Source of the DNA: Phyto melanocephala
Taxonomy: Eukaryota > Arthropoda > Insecta > Diptera > Rhinophoridae
DNA length: 64,000 bases
Direction of reading: 5' to 3'
Assembly (NCBI GenBank): GCA_941918925.1
Contig: OW799233.1
Coordinates: forward strand, 135,314,533-135,378,532
Numbering within the stretch: position 1 is the stretch's first letter; each line of letters opens with the position of its first letter. The notes under the pieces were generated by a model. The model ran no database searches. It had not been told where the DNA came from and saw nothing but the letters and a program-made list of their open reading frames with translations. Shown here piece by piece: positions 22,317 through 34,460 of the stretch. The translations under genes and the position numbers were made by a program.

Positions 22317-23318
22317 GTCTTAGACGATAATCAAATATGGCATCTCAACTAAAACAGCAAATACGTGCGTGTAATAATGTAAAATTTACCTCATTCAGGC
22401 AACCATTTTATTATGGATGTAAAATAAGATTGCTTGACCAATAGATTCTACTAATAATATTTCAAATAATTCTCTATACCTATATTGTTCGGTTAATTCT
22501 TTTACTTTAAGATTATTCTCACTTTCACTAAAAGCTTTTATTCAAATTTGTTATGCTTATTTATTTATGCAAAATGATTAATATTTTTTTTTGCTTTATT
22601 GTAGTGTTAGGAAAGACTTTTGGACTTACTTTTTGAAGAGCGGATGGTATGCTTTATTGTGGTGTTAATCAAGAATTGAGTTTCTTTATTAAAAATCAAT
22701 CACATTTATATATTTAAATATTGCCTACATTGCATTTTTACCTACAGTGGGAACATTTGAACACTTTCTATTAGAATTTACTTATGGACAACGCAAAGTG
22801 TTCGCACAACATAAAAGTGCTGACTGTTTGTTTCAATTTATTTTATTTGTGCCAAAAAGGAACAACTGCTTAAATCGATATAAGCTAAAACTAAATTAAT
22901 AACATTATTGCAATCCCGGAACTTAAAACTGTTCTCAGGCAAGTTTTTAGTTATTTTAAACAATGCAGGAAGTGATAGCACAGACACTTATTGGCTATAT
23001 TTTTTCAAAGAACATTCAGAATAATAACTTATTTTAACTTAAAATTTGGCTATATATACGAAAGAGAATATGCTCTTTTATTTGTATAGCTCAGAATTCA
23101 TATAATAGTCTTTATTTCTAAGGGAATCAAGTTTTGAAAATCATCTTGAAAACTTAAAAGCGCTTCCCTGGAAGACCATAGATAACAGACATAGGCAGAC
23201 CTTATTATATTATAACAGCAACAATTATTGTACAATGCTGACACCGTATTTACGATAGAGTGTAATTTAATTTTTTATCGCCAATTCGAAATGTTCTTAT
23301 AGTCTTTTTGGCTTACAC
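22317..23318. other. Intergenic, no gene recognised
   Basis: AT-rich DNA with only short chance ORFs; nothing beyond homopolymer runs was identified. Confidence 0.4.
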
Positions 23319-23320
23319 TA

Positions 23321-24574
23321 CGGTGATCGATTATTCGACATTTTTAAGAAACCGGTTTTCAAATAGTTTGAAAATTAGAATTAAAGAAAAAACCGGTTGC
23401 TTTTTTGAAAATTTAAAAAAAAACCGGTTAACCGGTCGAATACATAAAATATAATTCTTTCTTATACCCATGACAGAGATACATACATATTTAGGTATAA
23501 ACTAGTTTGTTCTATGGTTTAATTGCATTTTAAATTGACACATATTCAATGGCGGTTTTATAAAATGCCGTTATATAAAATAAAGATGTTAAAGGACAGA
23601 CACTTTTTACCTAAAAGTGACCGAAAAGTTAAGTTTATTATTCAATTACCTTCAACTTTTAAGGTTAGGTTTATAAATTTAAAAATGCCATTGTTTCTCC
23701 ACATGAAACAAAATATGGCAACTAAATTGTGATTTATATTTCTTTTTTACTTCGACCTTTTTAATTTTTTTTTATTTTAAGTTTTAATTTTTTTATGTTA
23801 GTGACACAAAACAGTAAAAAATGTTATTCGTTTGTAAAATTTTTTAAGATCTAAATTAATTTGTTAAAAGTAATCGGTTTTGCTCTGGTACTGCCATATT
23901 AAAAAAAATTTTGTTACAAGGAGGTTGTAATAATGAAAAATATTAAAAAGTCACTTCACTGCTCACGGTAGTCAAAGTTACCTTTTACTAACATTAACTT
24001 TGTAGGCAAGTTGTAATAATAACCCTTTGTGTGCCCAGCTATTTTAGTATACAAGTCATATGTTGTCAGAAATATTAGTTAAGCTATGGGTAGGCTTTAG
24101 TACAAGTCGCTAGATTTCGTAGAAGCAAAATATTATGAAATTCGAAAATGAGTTCAAAAAGTATCGCAAAGTACAATAATTTGGTAAAAAAAAACTTAAC
24201 TGAACAGCTGATTATTATAGCAAATTATAAGCGCAGCAACGTATAAAATACCCGCTCTCCATTTAAGACAAATAATAGTTAACCTAATTATTTTTCTTAT
24301 TTTACATTTGCTTTTGAAACCGCAAATAAATTATTACAATATTATGAAAGAGTATTTAAAAAATTTTCTGATTTTTTGGACTAACAAATATAATATGGTA
24401 CATTTGGTTTCAAAGGTAAATTAACATAAAACTAAAAATGAAAAAAACCGGCTTCTGTTAGTGAAAAAAACGGTGTATTCGACATTCGAAAAATTAACAT
24501 TTGGAAAAAACCGCCAGTTGAAAGAGTAAAAAAACCGGGTTTTCCACCGGTTGTAAAACCGAATCGATCACCCT
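23321..24574. mobile_element. TIR element with GGTGATCGATT ends and ACCGGTTTTTTC repeats
   Basis: The left end CGGTGATCGATTATTCG and right end CGAATCGATCACCC form inverted ends, with CTAC on both outer sides as a possible short duplication. Inside both ends are AACCGGTTTTTT-type repeats. The right half is homologous, reversed, to 59409-59560 and 62410-62561. A 69-codon ORF at 23523-23732 has no recognisable domain. Non-autonomous DNA transposon of unknown family, about 1.25 kb. Confidence 0.65.
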
Positions 24575-24627
24575 ACCATATACACAACATAATGCAATAA
24601 ATAGTTTTGGCTACGTCAATAGAATAT

Positions 24628-25846
24628 TTTTATACCCGCCACCAATAAAATGGTGGGAGTATATTCATTTTGTCAGTCCGTTTGTAACACTTCGAAATGT
24701 TCATTTTAGACCCTATTAAGTATATATTTTCTGAATTGGGACTTAGTTTTATGACGATCTAGCTATAACTGTCCGTCTGTCAGTATGTCCGTCTATTGAA
24801 AGCACCGAAAAAGCTAGGGGGCTCAAATTTTGCCAGAGTCTTTCTTATACACAAGGTTTGTTTGCTAAATCGGAGTATTAGGAAGTGAGTTATAGTTCGT
24901 AAGGCAAAAGTAGGCCAAAGAAACCATGTCTTTCCAACATCGAATAAAATGAAATTGTGTCCGAACGCATTAACGTAGAGCCATGAAACTTCGAATGTAT
25001 ATTTCAGGAGTAAAAAATATTTTTCCTTAAAAATTGCTTGAATCAATGCTTAAGGAAAGGAACTATAGATTAAAATATATGATAATTTATACCGCACAGT
25101 ATACTTTTCGGTACATTTGAAGTTAAAAACGTCATAAAACTGACAAAAGCAGATGTATGATTCGGAAATTTTGCAGATATTGCTCTTTGGTTAAAGGATT
25201 TGTTCTAACAGAAAATAAATGTGACGCGCCCACTTTTACGCCCACCTCCCATATAATGCTTTATTTTAAATTCATATAATTTCTCTATGAACAAATATTT
25301 TGGAAGAATAAAGGACTTTATATTAAAACATCTGAGTTGAATTTAATAGTAAAAACTACATTACTACGCCTACTTTAAAGCCCACTTTTCACAAAATCTA
25401 CTGTCAAAGATATTCAAAAGCTCATAAAACCGACAGAATTAGAGGTATGCTGATGAAATTTCGCATATATGTTATTGTTATGCCAGAAAATTATGATGAC
25501 ACGCTCTCTTTAGCGCCCACCTCCCATATAACGCTTTATCTTAAATTTATATAATGTCTCTACGGACAAAGTTGTTTAAGAATAAAGGGCTCTAAATTAA
25601 AATATCTAAGTTGAATTCATCGGAAGAAACTACTTTGACACGCCTACTTTAACCCCCATTTTCATTGAAAGACTTAATCTACTAAAATATTTAAATATCA
25701 TATCGAAGTTGTACAAAGAAAGCTATACATATTTTAGTATAAGGAGATTATTAGATAGCGATTACAGTTAATAACTATTAAAGTACACAAATTGGTGGTG
25801 GGTGTTAAAAATTCAGCACAGCCAAATAAAGTGCTTACTTACTTGT
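24628..25846 (+). mobile_element. DINE-1/INE-1-like element, family B, full length, empty TA site
   Basis: 5' end TATACCCGCCACCAATAAAATGGTGGGAGTATA, 3' end TTGGTGGTGGGTGTTAAAAATTCAGCACAGCCAAAT with an eroded stem-loop and CTTACTTACTTG. Two CGCCCACTTTTACGCCC blocks. At about 25705 it reads CATATCGAAGTTGTACAAAG, the mariner target without any insertion. Confidence 0.85.
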
Positions 25847-25847
25847 T

Positions 25848-26551
25848 ATACCCTTCACCTGTGGTGCACAAGGGTATATATAGCTTTGTCATTCCGTTTG
25901 TAATTTCTACAATTTTCATTTCCGACCCCATAAAGTATATATTTTCTGAAAGCTTATGAATAGAGGAGTCGATTAAGCCCTGACCGTCTGCCCGTGTGTT
26001 GGTTGAAATCAACTTTTAGAAGCAACTATATGTTCCTCAGATCTGTATATGGTATCAATCTCTTGGAAATATCCGGGAATGAATCACTATTGAAATTCAG
26101 CACGATTGCTCGATAACTTTCTGAGAGATGAGCATGTTGTTGTTCACAATTACAACAACAACATGCATATATACTGGTTAGAGTAAACGTGGCATCGAAT
26201 CCCAGCTGAGCCAAAAAAATTTTTTTTTTATTTTTTATATTTTTTTTTATATATTTAGTTTTAATTTTTTTAAAAATTTTCTTAAAAAATTTTTTTTTTT
26301 AATTTTTTTTCGTAATTTTTTTTTGTTGTTTTTTTAATATATTTTTTTTAAATTTTTTTTAGAAACATACATACGTAAACTCAATTTATAATTTTACAAT
26401 GGTTTTTTATATGTATATTTTTTACATGTATGTACGTATTTCATATCAATGAGATGAATGGTGATACAAACAATTGTTATTGCATGACTACACATTGTGA
26501 AGGGTATATAAGATTCGGCACGGCCGAATATAGCACTGTTACTTGTTTTTT
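25848..26551 (+). mobile_element. DINE-1/INE-1-like element, family A, near full length
   Basis: 5' TATACCCTTCACCTGTGG with its hairpin partner AAGGGTATA, the ACCCCATAAAGTATATATTTTC block, a T-rich 26215-26360 interior, and 3' GAAGGGTATATAAGATTCGG, ATTCGGCACGGCCGAAT and CTGTTACTTGTTT. It follows directly on the family B copy, head-to-tail. Confidence 0.82.
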
Positions 26552-26813
26552 TTATTTATTTATACGTATACGACGAGCACGTGCCCTATACTCTACACAC
26601 AGCACTACAGTATTCTTTTTCTTAATTGTTTAGTTATTTTTACTAAATAAATAATCTAGTCTATGCTTTTTTAATTTAATGAACTAAAACGAACAGTTAC
26701 AGACAAAGTTTTTTTATCTAAATAATAATATAAAAAAACACAAAACACTTGTTATGTACCTCTATTTTATCACTCATTTAGCAAAATATCTGAAATATTT
26801 AGTGTCTGTCTTG

Positions 26814-26820
26814 TATAAAA
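26814..26820 (+). promoter_or_regulatory. TATA box of Kazal-like gene K1
   Basis: TATAAAAGCC lies 69 bp before the K1 ATG. The same word occurs 61-62 bp before the ATGs of K2 and K3. Confidence 0.6.
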
Positions 26821-26882
26821 GCCTTATTGCTGTTTAAAGTTTACTTCAGAGCTTAATATCTTTTTTATCCATCCAGTTCAAA

Positions 26883-27415
26883 ATGTGCGTGAAAATACTC
26901 TCCATTATTGTCATCTTGTATTTAATACTAGATCAATCGCACGCAACAGACAAATTACAAGATAATAAAAAGTGTATACGTTGTTCGAATAAAGAAAAAA
27001 CTGTTTATGCTACCGATGGCACCCATGGCTATATATTCCATAACGAATGTCATATGAAGAAAAGAAATTATGAACGACGCCGGGCTAATAAACCAGGTAA
27101 CATTCTGATTATTTTAACAAATTAAAATTAAAAAAAAAATAATATTTTTAAATTTTTGTATAGCTTTGTACATGACTTCCGAAAAAAATTGTCGATCCAA
27201 ATGCAGTCGTCTCTGCAGTCTCTCCGAAGAAAAAATTATATGTGGTAAATTTGGTAACACTTATTCAACATTCCTGGATGAATGTTCTCTCGATATGATG
27301 GCTTGTGTTTATGGAAAATGTAAGTTTCTAATTTAGATTAGCAGAGACAATTGTTAATAATTTGGTTTTCTCGCTTACAGCCATTCTTAGGGTAAATTAT
27401 GCTAAATGTGCCTAA
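26883..27415 (+). CDS. Secreted Kazal-like cysteine-rich protein (K1), 134 aa, three exons
   Basis: Exons 26883-27096, 27164-27319 and 27381-27415 join in phase, with AG acceptors and GTAA donors, to 405 nt including the stop. The N-terminus is a signal peptide (MCVKILSIIVILYLILDQSHA). Exon 1 encodes a degenerate Kazal-like motif (YATDGTHGYIFHNEC). Exon 2 encodes a better one with six cysteines spaced C-x3-C-x3-C-x8-C-x13-C-x6-C and the GNTYSTFLDEC core. Kazal domains usually bind serine-protease active sites, and small secreted ones are common among insect seminal-fluid proteins. The inhibitory loop is atypical, so inhibition is an inference. It is a diverged paralogue of K2 and K3 with identical intron positions. 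Confidence 0.75.
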
Positions 27416-28430
27416 TATTCTAATTTAGCAGTAAACCCCTAATACATCAATATACGTAGATGCGGCAGACGTATGTACTTATTTTTAAAAATATTGATAA
27501 TTAAATAAATTATTAAAGCTAATATTTAAATCTTTTCCATTTACGCATACATACACATGTTATCAAATTTCCAATAAAACACTTTTTGAATAACACTTCG
27601 TACAATTCAACACTTTTACAAATCAAACAAGTTTTTTTATTGATTTGATTTAGGTAAGTTATACGATTTGCTATCAGAATTTCCGAAAATCATTTTGAAA
27701 AGTTTTTGGGGTCATTTGAATAAAAATCATATGATGAGAAAGATTATAAAAAACAGAAATTGGAAAAATGAAAAAATTAATTTCACGTTTTTGGTTTGTT
27801 TTACGTTCGCTTGAAAAAAAACGCGATCATTGTTTAAATGTTGTAGGCTATGTTGAACTAAAATATCTTGTTTTAATGGTTGTGATTCTATAAATGGATT
27901 AAGGTTCCAACGAGACAGATCTTTACTAGTTTTGTTTGTTGTTTAGTGTTCTTCCTCACTATATTCCCAGCCGATCATTCGAAGCTCATAAATATTTATA
28001 TTGGCATCACCAAATAATTGCTTAAGATTAAAATAAAAGCGATATAAATTTATATAAAGGGGAATCCTCAAATGTTTCATTTTGTGTAGAATTAAAAGCA
28101 GAGTTAAAGTTTTATTAAAAATCGGTAAGATTGTTTCATTAGTAAGAGAGTATTAAATTGTAATTGAGAAATAGGTCATGTTAAAATGTCCATATAATTC
28201 ATAATTGAACAAAGGGTTATAACGCTAAACGCAACAACATAAAGCAGTCAAATCACACAGATATATGAGGATGCTGTACTACTAATAAAGGTTTGACATT
28301 ATTATCGGAATCTGGTTTTCATTGTTTCAGTTGAAATAATTCGGGCACTCCTACTTGCTAAAGTGCTTCTTGTATGTATGCGTCAATTTAACAGAATTTT
28401 TCAATTTTAGTTCCAATTACAGCAACATTA
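27416..28430. other. Intergenic, no gene recognised
   Basis: K1 3' flank (AATAAA near 27503) and AT-rich DNA; no other coding or repeat pattern could be supported. Confidence 0.4.
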
Positions 28431-28439
28431 GAACATTAG

Positions 28440-28925
28440 AGAATAGTAAATTTTTCTTTCAGCCGTACTACGAAAAACAGCGCTCTGTGAGAAATGTTTT
28501 CCGGTGTTTTATCGTGAAATTTCGTTCAATAATGAATCATATTTCTGATTCAATTCACACGTTATTAACAAAATTACCATATTTGGGCTAATGAGCAAAA
28601 CGAAGAGTACTTAGAGCTACCATTATATTCATATTTCTTTAAAAATTAGGCAATTGAAAACATTACCGTCAATGGTATTCATTATCGCATTTACGGACTA
28701 TGTGCTTCCTGAAATTCAAGCGCATGGTCGCGATGATCTGTAATTTAAATATGTATGGCTACAAGCCATATAGTGTGAGAAACAATGGACATTTTGAGAA
28801 ATCAGTTTTAGTCGCTTTATAAGTCAACATTACTCGTGTTATTGGCGAGATAAAAGTCGCTATGCTCGAACGAGTCATTCAAACCCGGAGACCTTCCGAA
28901 TGGACCACCTCACCCGTTGTCTAAT
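28440..28925 (+). pseudogene. Decayed mariner transposase fragment
   Basis: Plus-strand frames carry, in the correct order, SVRNVFRCFIVKFRS (DNA-binding part), IWANEQNEEYLELPLYS (normally IWxxENPxxxxELPLHP), ENITVNGIHYR, TDYVLPEIQAHGRDDL and EIKVAMLERVIQT near the C-terminus, interrupted by stops. These are landmarks of the rosa-type mariner transposase. Terminal repeats were not found, and the second and third catalytic motifs are lost, so this is an old copy. Confidence 0.7.
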
Positions 28926-29244
28926 ATAATTTCAGAACTTTTTTATTTGCGCATTTACTAAATTATTCTGATATTCGGAACAGATATACATAAATCGAAA
29001 AAATTTAAGACCATAAATATTAGTGCAGCCTTTGTTGAGCTGTATTATAACTGTGGTGATTTCCAATACAGAAAACACCTTATTGTACAACTATTATTAT
29101 TCATTCTAGATATCTTACTACTATTTTGTACAACTAGACATTTCTTTCTCTCTGCTAATTTTTGCCGACTTAACCGGTCATTCGTTTTACTTTTACAAAA
29201 AATATTTTTAGTTTATATTAAAAAAATAAATGAATTATTATAAA

Positions 29245-29588
29245 TAAACTTGTCTTTTAATACGAACACGCCCACATAACTAACATCGAATTAAATGCGA
29301 CTGTGTCTAAGCGCAATGACGTAGAGCGATAAAATTTCAAATTAAAGAACAAAATAAAAAAATTTTGTGACATTTGTCGGCATGTGTCTATTAATTGTTG
29401 TGTTTGTTTACGAAAACTTTTTACTAGCATTTCGAAGTTATACAAAGAAGTGATACATATTTTAGTATAAAGATATTATTCCATAGCGACTACTGTTAAC
29501 AATGAAACAATACATTTTGTGCCACCACAAAACTGGTGGTTGGTATTAAAAATTCGGCACAGCCGAATATAGTGGTCTTAGTTGTTTT
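29245..29588 (+). mobile_element. DINE-1/INE-1-like element, family B, 3' fragment, empty TA site
   Basis: It carries AACATCGAATTAAATGCGACTG (the ATCGAATAAAATGGAATTG block), then CATTTCGAAGTTATACAAAG at about 29430 with no mariner, and ends GGTGGTTGGTATTAAAAATTCGG with the stem-loop ATTCGGCACAGCCGAAT. The 5' end and most tandem blocks are missing. It lies just downstream of T1's 3' end. Confidence 0.75.
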
Positions 29589-29699
29589 AATTTCAAATCC
29601 CATTTTTTAATTATTGCTTTTTCTTACTAACTATTTTACAATGTTGACAACATAAATTTTAATTTAATCTAGACAACAAAAACTTAAACGAAGTATAAC

Positions 29700-32339
29700 T
29701 TAAACCTTTTTTGGCTTTGCCAATTCTATGGTACGCGGTTTCGCCTTAGCATTTAGGGCCGCTTTCGAAATAGCATATGGATCATTGCGTATATGTTTAT
29801 TTTCATATTCTTTAGGTTCTGCCAACTCTTTGGTACGTTTTGAAGCTTTAGTTTTTAGAGCATTCGGTGATATACCAAACGGATTTTCCTTCAAATCGGA
29901 GGGAGTCGCTTGACCCGTACGTCTCGCCTTTGGTTCGGCCAATTCAACCGTGCGCTTAGAGGCTAAAAAGTTAAGCAAAGCAATTACAACTTAATATCTT
30001 TAAACACATATAATACATATAATATATAATATAATATATATAATATATATACAATTATATTTTTAACCTTTATGTTTTAAAACTCCAAAAGGTATATTAA
30101 TGGGCAACTCTTGAACTACTGTTGTATCCCGTTCAATCGGTTGAGCCAGTTTTCTAGTACGCTCTGAAGCTTTGTGTCTGTACATTTCTGGCGTAAGCAC
30201 CCAGTCAGCCTTTTCTACAAGTTGACATTTTTTAGGTTTGGCCAGGTATCTATAGCGTTTCATTTGACTTAATGGCATTCGTTTGACGGGCTTAACGGGT
30301 ATATAAAAAATATTGTTTTAATTACTTCTAAAACACTTTTTTTAAAACTTACTAGTGTTGGTGGCTCGGGAGCCACTTTTGGTTTAGCTAATTTCTTAAG
30401 TATTTTAGTATGTTCTTTCCACTCCGTTTTATCCCATTTCGCTATAGGCTTGCTGGAATGTATTTCAGTAAAAACTAGACATTAGACAATCGATTTTAGA
30501 ACTTACATTTCCAATGGTGGCTGGATATTACCCAAACGACTGTACAAAGAAAACAAACTTTTGCGTATTAAGCGATTTAAATTTAAAAAGCGATCTGGCG
30601 GAAAAATTTTTCGAATCTGCTGCTTAAACAGTAGAAATTGTCTAAAATAATACAAAGATATTGAAGAAAGAACAACAATTTAAAGTTTTCATTACCCGGA
30701 TAATAAATATTGTCAATTTGAAAATAAAAATAAAAATAAAATATTATTAAACCCTATTTGGCTTTATAGAATATCTGCCGTTTTCATAAATAATAATTTA
30801 TTTGACAGATGTTGTACAGAAATTTGGCAAATAAGTCTTCAATAAACCTAAAATATTTTTTATGAATACGACAGTATTTTTTTTTAAATGGCATATGTTT
30901 CATTTCCGGTAATCGTAATTTTTTGCGATTTATATTTTTGCTTCAATTTTTTATATAAAATTTTGTTTACATACAGAATTAGTAGGTGAAGTTCAGCGAT
31001 GTTTGGAGGACAAGAGGTGAATGTGAGATTCTCATCCGGTAGCGAGATATGAGGACCAATGCTATCATTTGTCATTAATACCAGCTTCGCTGGTAAAAAC
31101 CTCTTGTGCTTAAACAAATATCTAAATTCAGTTTTTAATACGGACAAAGTACAAAGCAAAATTCTGGCGCCTCGTTGTAGCACTTGTTATCAAAATATCC
31201 TGGTGCATATGTATATGTGATATGAAGGTCAAACTTTATGTGGGTGTTAAAACGTTAGTTCTAGCATGTTGAATTTTTATTAAATCTTCGCCTCAGAGTG
31301 TCACCTACAATACAGCTTATAGCGATAACTGTGACAGCTGGAATAATAATAAGTGACTAGATTGCTCAGTTTTTATGTATGTATTTTTAAGCTCTGAACA
31401 CTCATTAGAGGAGTGTTGCCAATATTTTGCTATTATAGAAATAGAAATAAGTCTTTTGCAAAATTTATGTATCTGAAGATTGGTTGAAGCTTGTGGCAAA
31501 TTCAAGTCAAAAGTTGACTGTAACATCAATGCGAATTGAGGACAATGTACCGGGCATTCGAAAAATGCAATGGTAACACTTTCACAAGGATAAATATGAT
31601 CTTATAAATGAGCCAGACAACTTCACTACAGCAAAAATAAAAGCTCGAATTTAAGAATTCAAGAGCCTCGAGATTCTTTTTTGCTATATACTAGCCATTT
31701 GCCAAGAACTGTTCAAAGCACTTTCTCACGTCAAGGTGATGATGAGCCCGAAGATGTCACGGAATCTAATCACAACCAATAAAAAATATAACAAGGAACC
31801 ATAAAAGCTCTTAATCTTAATGAAAAGTTATTTTACAAATTTGTCTTTGTGTTTTTCTTGTTATTTGTTATATTTTTGTAGAATAAATTCTTCTTCAGAA
31901 TTCTTCTTATGAAGTTTGACCTACGTAATTCTCTCCTTATAGAGATGGTTTCTTTAATTCCACACCTAAAGACTGTTTTCGATAAATAGTTCATATATTG
32001 CTAAAACAATACATTTATTTTGTAAATATGTATGTCAAAACTTTACCTTGCCCTTGGATAAGCCAACTGTTCGGTTCTAGTCTGTTGCCTCTGGTCTAAA
32101 CGTATTATTTCTATTGATTTTTTTAGATAACAGGGACACCGATGTACAAATCGATGAACACGTTTCGTTGATTTCGATTTTGCCAATTCCATTATACGGC
32201 GACTCTTAACAAATGAATGACAATGGCGGCGGTACAAACGATTTAAATTATGGCAGACGGAGCGAGTCAGGCATTGAATATCAGTTGGAAGGGGCTCGTG
32301 TTCGATGCAGCACGCAGTATTGATTTCTTTAAACCACAT
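29700..32339 (-). CDS. THEG-repeat sperm/testis protein (T1), 337 aa, five exons
   Basis: Five minus-strand exons, 32339-32047, 30641-30507, 30452-30353, 30290-30068 and 29962-29700, all with GT-AG borders, add up to 1014 nt with consistent phases and end at a TAA. The protein is basic and carries about eight THEG-type repeats with the core R-[ST]-x-x-L-A-x-P-K: ELAKSK, QLAYPR, KLAKPK, YLAKPKK, KLAQPI, then ELAEPK, ELAEPK and ELAKPK near the C-terminus. THEG (testicular haploid expressed gene) proteins occur in sperm flagella and are thought to contact axonemal microtubules. No signal peptide or membrane segment. Intron 1 is 1.4 kb and holds a weak retroelement-like segment. T1 is paralogous to T2; exon 2's QFLLFKQQ...LIRKSLFSLY matches T2 exon 1. 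Confidence 0.85.
30642..32046 (-). other. Large first intron of T1
   Basis: It holds a 99-codon minus ORF (31183-30884) of no known family. On the plus strand around 31590-31690 a broken frame reads DKYDLINEPDNFTTAKIKARI, vaguely like a retrotransposon gag. Neither is strong. The splice sites at its ends join exons in phase. Confidence 0.5.
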
Positions 32340-32523
32340 TTTAAATTTTGGTTTTTAATTTATTATTTTTGATTTTTTTTTTTAATAAATTTTGTCAGTA
32401 ATTTTTTTAACTAAAAATTTTTATACGTTTTTACACATTGAAAACTTTTTAACAATTGAAAAAGTTAAAAAAATATTTATAACAGTAGAGTTTAAAATAT
32501 TATTGAAAATAGTAGGTACAAAA

Positions 32524-33266
32524 CAAGGCATATCCATAAGGTATATGCATCGCGGCAACAAACACAACAATAAAAAACACAAGTATTTTGTTTTTGTATA
32601 TATGCCGGCATATGTCAAACAATTTTTTTTATTTTCTTCTCAAATTTGAACAACTTTTAAAAAACTTTATAGCGAAAACTTTTAATTCACGGTTTTGTAT
32701 TTTTTAACACGCTTTAATCCAATTGAATCTGCGAATTATTTATTGTACAATAAAATTTAAAAAATTAAGTTTGACAACTGCAGGCATGACTTTTAAAAAA
32801 AGTTGGTAACGCTAAGGCGAATTCATACAGGTGCACTTATCAGCACATGATGATGGGGAAACATAATGTCTAAATTTGGTGAATTCTCCTTTATTCTAAT
32901 TATTAATGCAGGAATGGAAGATTAGATGTTGGATTCCGAATTAAACATTTAGCTTAATTGTGCTTTTTATGATAATAAATTTACCAAATTTATGTATATT
33001 TGTTGTGCTTGCACCACTTATAATGTGCTTCACAATCACATATCCTTTTTTTAATAAAATTTTATTTAATAAAACATACAAAAACAACTTTTCCGTCCTT
33101 GTTATACAAACTGGTATTGAAGGAAAAAATCCCCTAAAATTTTGCTTTGCTGTATCAACGCGCCGTTGCATATACCTGTATGAATATGCCTTGGTAACGC
33201 TTTTAAAATTTATATAAAAAAAAACAGTCAGCTGATTGGATACGAGTACCTTATGGATATGCCTTG
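32524..33266. mobile_element. hAT-type MITE, CAAGGCATATCC family, perfect 8-bp duplication, with a nested copy
   Basis: Ends CAAGGCATATCCATAAGGTA and TACCTTATGGATATGCCTTG are perfect inverted repeats. Direct duplication GTACAAAA lies at 32516-32523 and 33267-33274. A second member (32814-33193) sits inside with its own duplication. Non-coding. Confidence 0.92.
32814..33193. mobile_element. hAT-type MITE nested in a member of the same family
   Basis: Left AAGGCGAATTCATACAGGT, right ACCTGTATGAATATGCCTTG, with perfect 8-bp duplication GTAACGCT at 32806-32813 and 33194-33201. It was therefore inserted into the older 743-bp element. Confidence 0.88.
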
Positions 33267-33302
33267 GTACAAAATTTCCAGTTGGAAATTTTTAGAAAAT
33301 TT

Positions 33303-33625
33303 TAAGGCATATTCATAACAATTAAAAAACACACTCATTTTGTTTTTGTATACTGCAGATGTCAAACAATTTTTCTTTTCTTTAAATTTTGATAACTTTT
33401 TTTTAATAACTTCACTGTAAAAACTTTATATTTTTGTTGTAGAAATTTTTTAAAACGTTTTAAACCAACTGAAACTGCACATTATTGATTGTAAATACAC
33501 AAAAAAATAAAAAAAATTATTTTGACGAATGCAATCACGTTATCAAGAAAACTCGGCTCTACTTGTTAATGTTAAACAAAAAACAATCAGCTGATTGGAT
33601 ACGATTACCTTATTAATATACCTTG
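33303..33625. mobile_element. hAT-type MITE, CAAGGCATATCC family, degraded ends
   Basis: Left TAAGGCATATTCATAAC, right TACCTTATTAATATACCTTG; flanks GAAAATTT and GAAAATGT match at 7 of 8 bases, an aged duplication. The interior (TTTTGTTTTTGTATAC, CAAACAATTTTTCTTTTC) is homologous to the outer part of 32524-33266. Confidence 0.75.
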
Positions 33626-33654
33626 GAAAATGTAAGATATACTTTAGTCTAAAA

Positions 33655-34460
33655 AAACTAGCAAAAAGAGTGCTATATTCGGCCGTGCCGAATCTTATAT
33701 ACGCTCCACAACGTGTAGTCATGCAATAACAATAGTTTGTATCACCATAAATCTCATATGAAATATGTACTTACATAAAAAATAAATACATACATATATA
33801 AAAACATCCCATTGTAAAATTATAAATTTACGTATTTATGTTAAAAAAATAAGAAAATTTAAAAAAAAAAAAAATAAAAAATAAAAAAAAATTAAAACAA
33901 ATAAAAAAAATTAAAAAAAACAAATAATAAATATATAAATAATAAATATAAAATAAAAAATTAAACTACATAAAAAATTAACAAAAATTAAAAAAAAAAT
34001 AAAAAAAATAAAAAAAAATTAAAAAAAATAAAAAAAAGTTTAAAAAATATAAAAAAAAATTTTTTTTTGGCTCAGCTGGAATTCGATGCCACGTTTACTC
34101 TAACCAGTAAAGCACGTTTGTATGTATGTATGTATGTTGTTGTTTTTGTGTTAAAAAAACGAGGTGGCCGTTCATTTTTGCTCATATCTCAGTTGTTTAT
34201 GTACCGATGTTTTTGATTTTCAATACCGATCTACTCCCAAATATTTCTGATATTTTAATACCTCACGCGGGTCCAAGCGATGTCGGGGGGCTTCAAAAAA
34301 CATACACACGGACAGACTGACAGAGCTTAATTGACTCCCCTATTCATAGGCTTTCAGAAAATATATACTTTATGGGGTGGGAATTGAAAATTGTAGAAAT
34401 TGCACAGGGAATTAAAAACCTATACATATATACCCTTTTCACTGTGTGAAGGGTATAAAA
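33655..34460 (-). mobile_element. DINE-1/INE-1-like element, family A, near full length
   Basis: The 3' stem-loop ATTCGGCCGTGCCGAAT lies at 33677-33693 and the 5' end TATACCCTTCACACAG at about 34455. The interior shows the A-rich run (33840-34065) and the GGCTCAGCTGGAATTCGATGCC block. Non-coding. Confidence 0.82.

Noticed and set aside
30884..31183. 99-codon minus ORF in the first intron of T1
   Set aside because: No family recognised and no splice signal tying it to T1; T1 phases are perfect without it.
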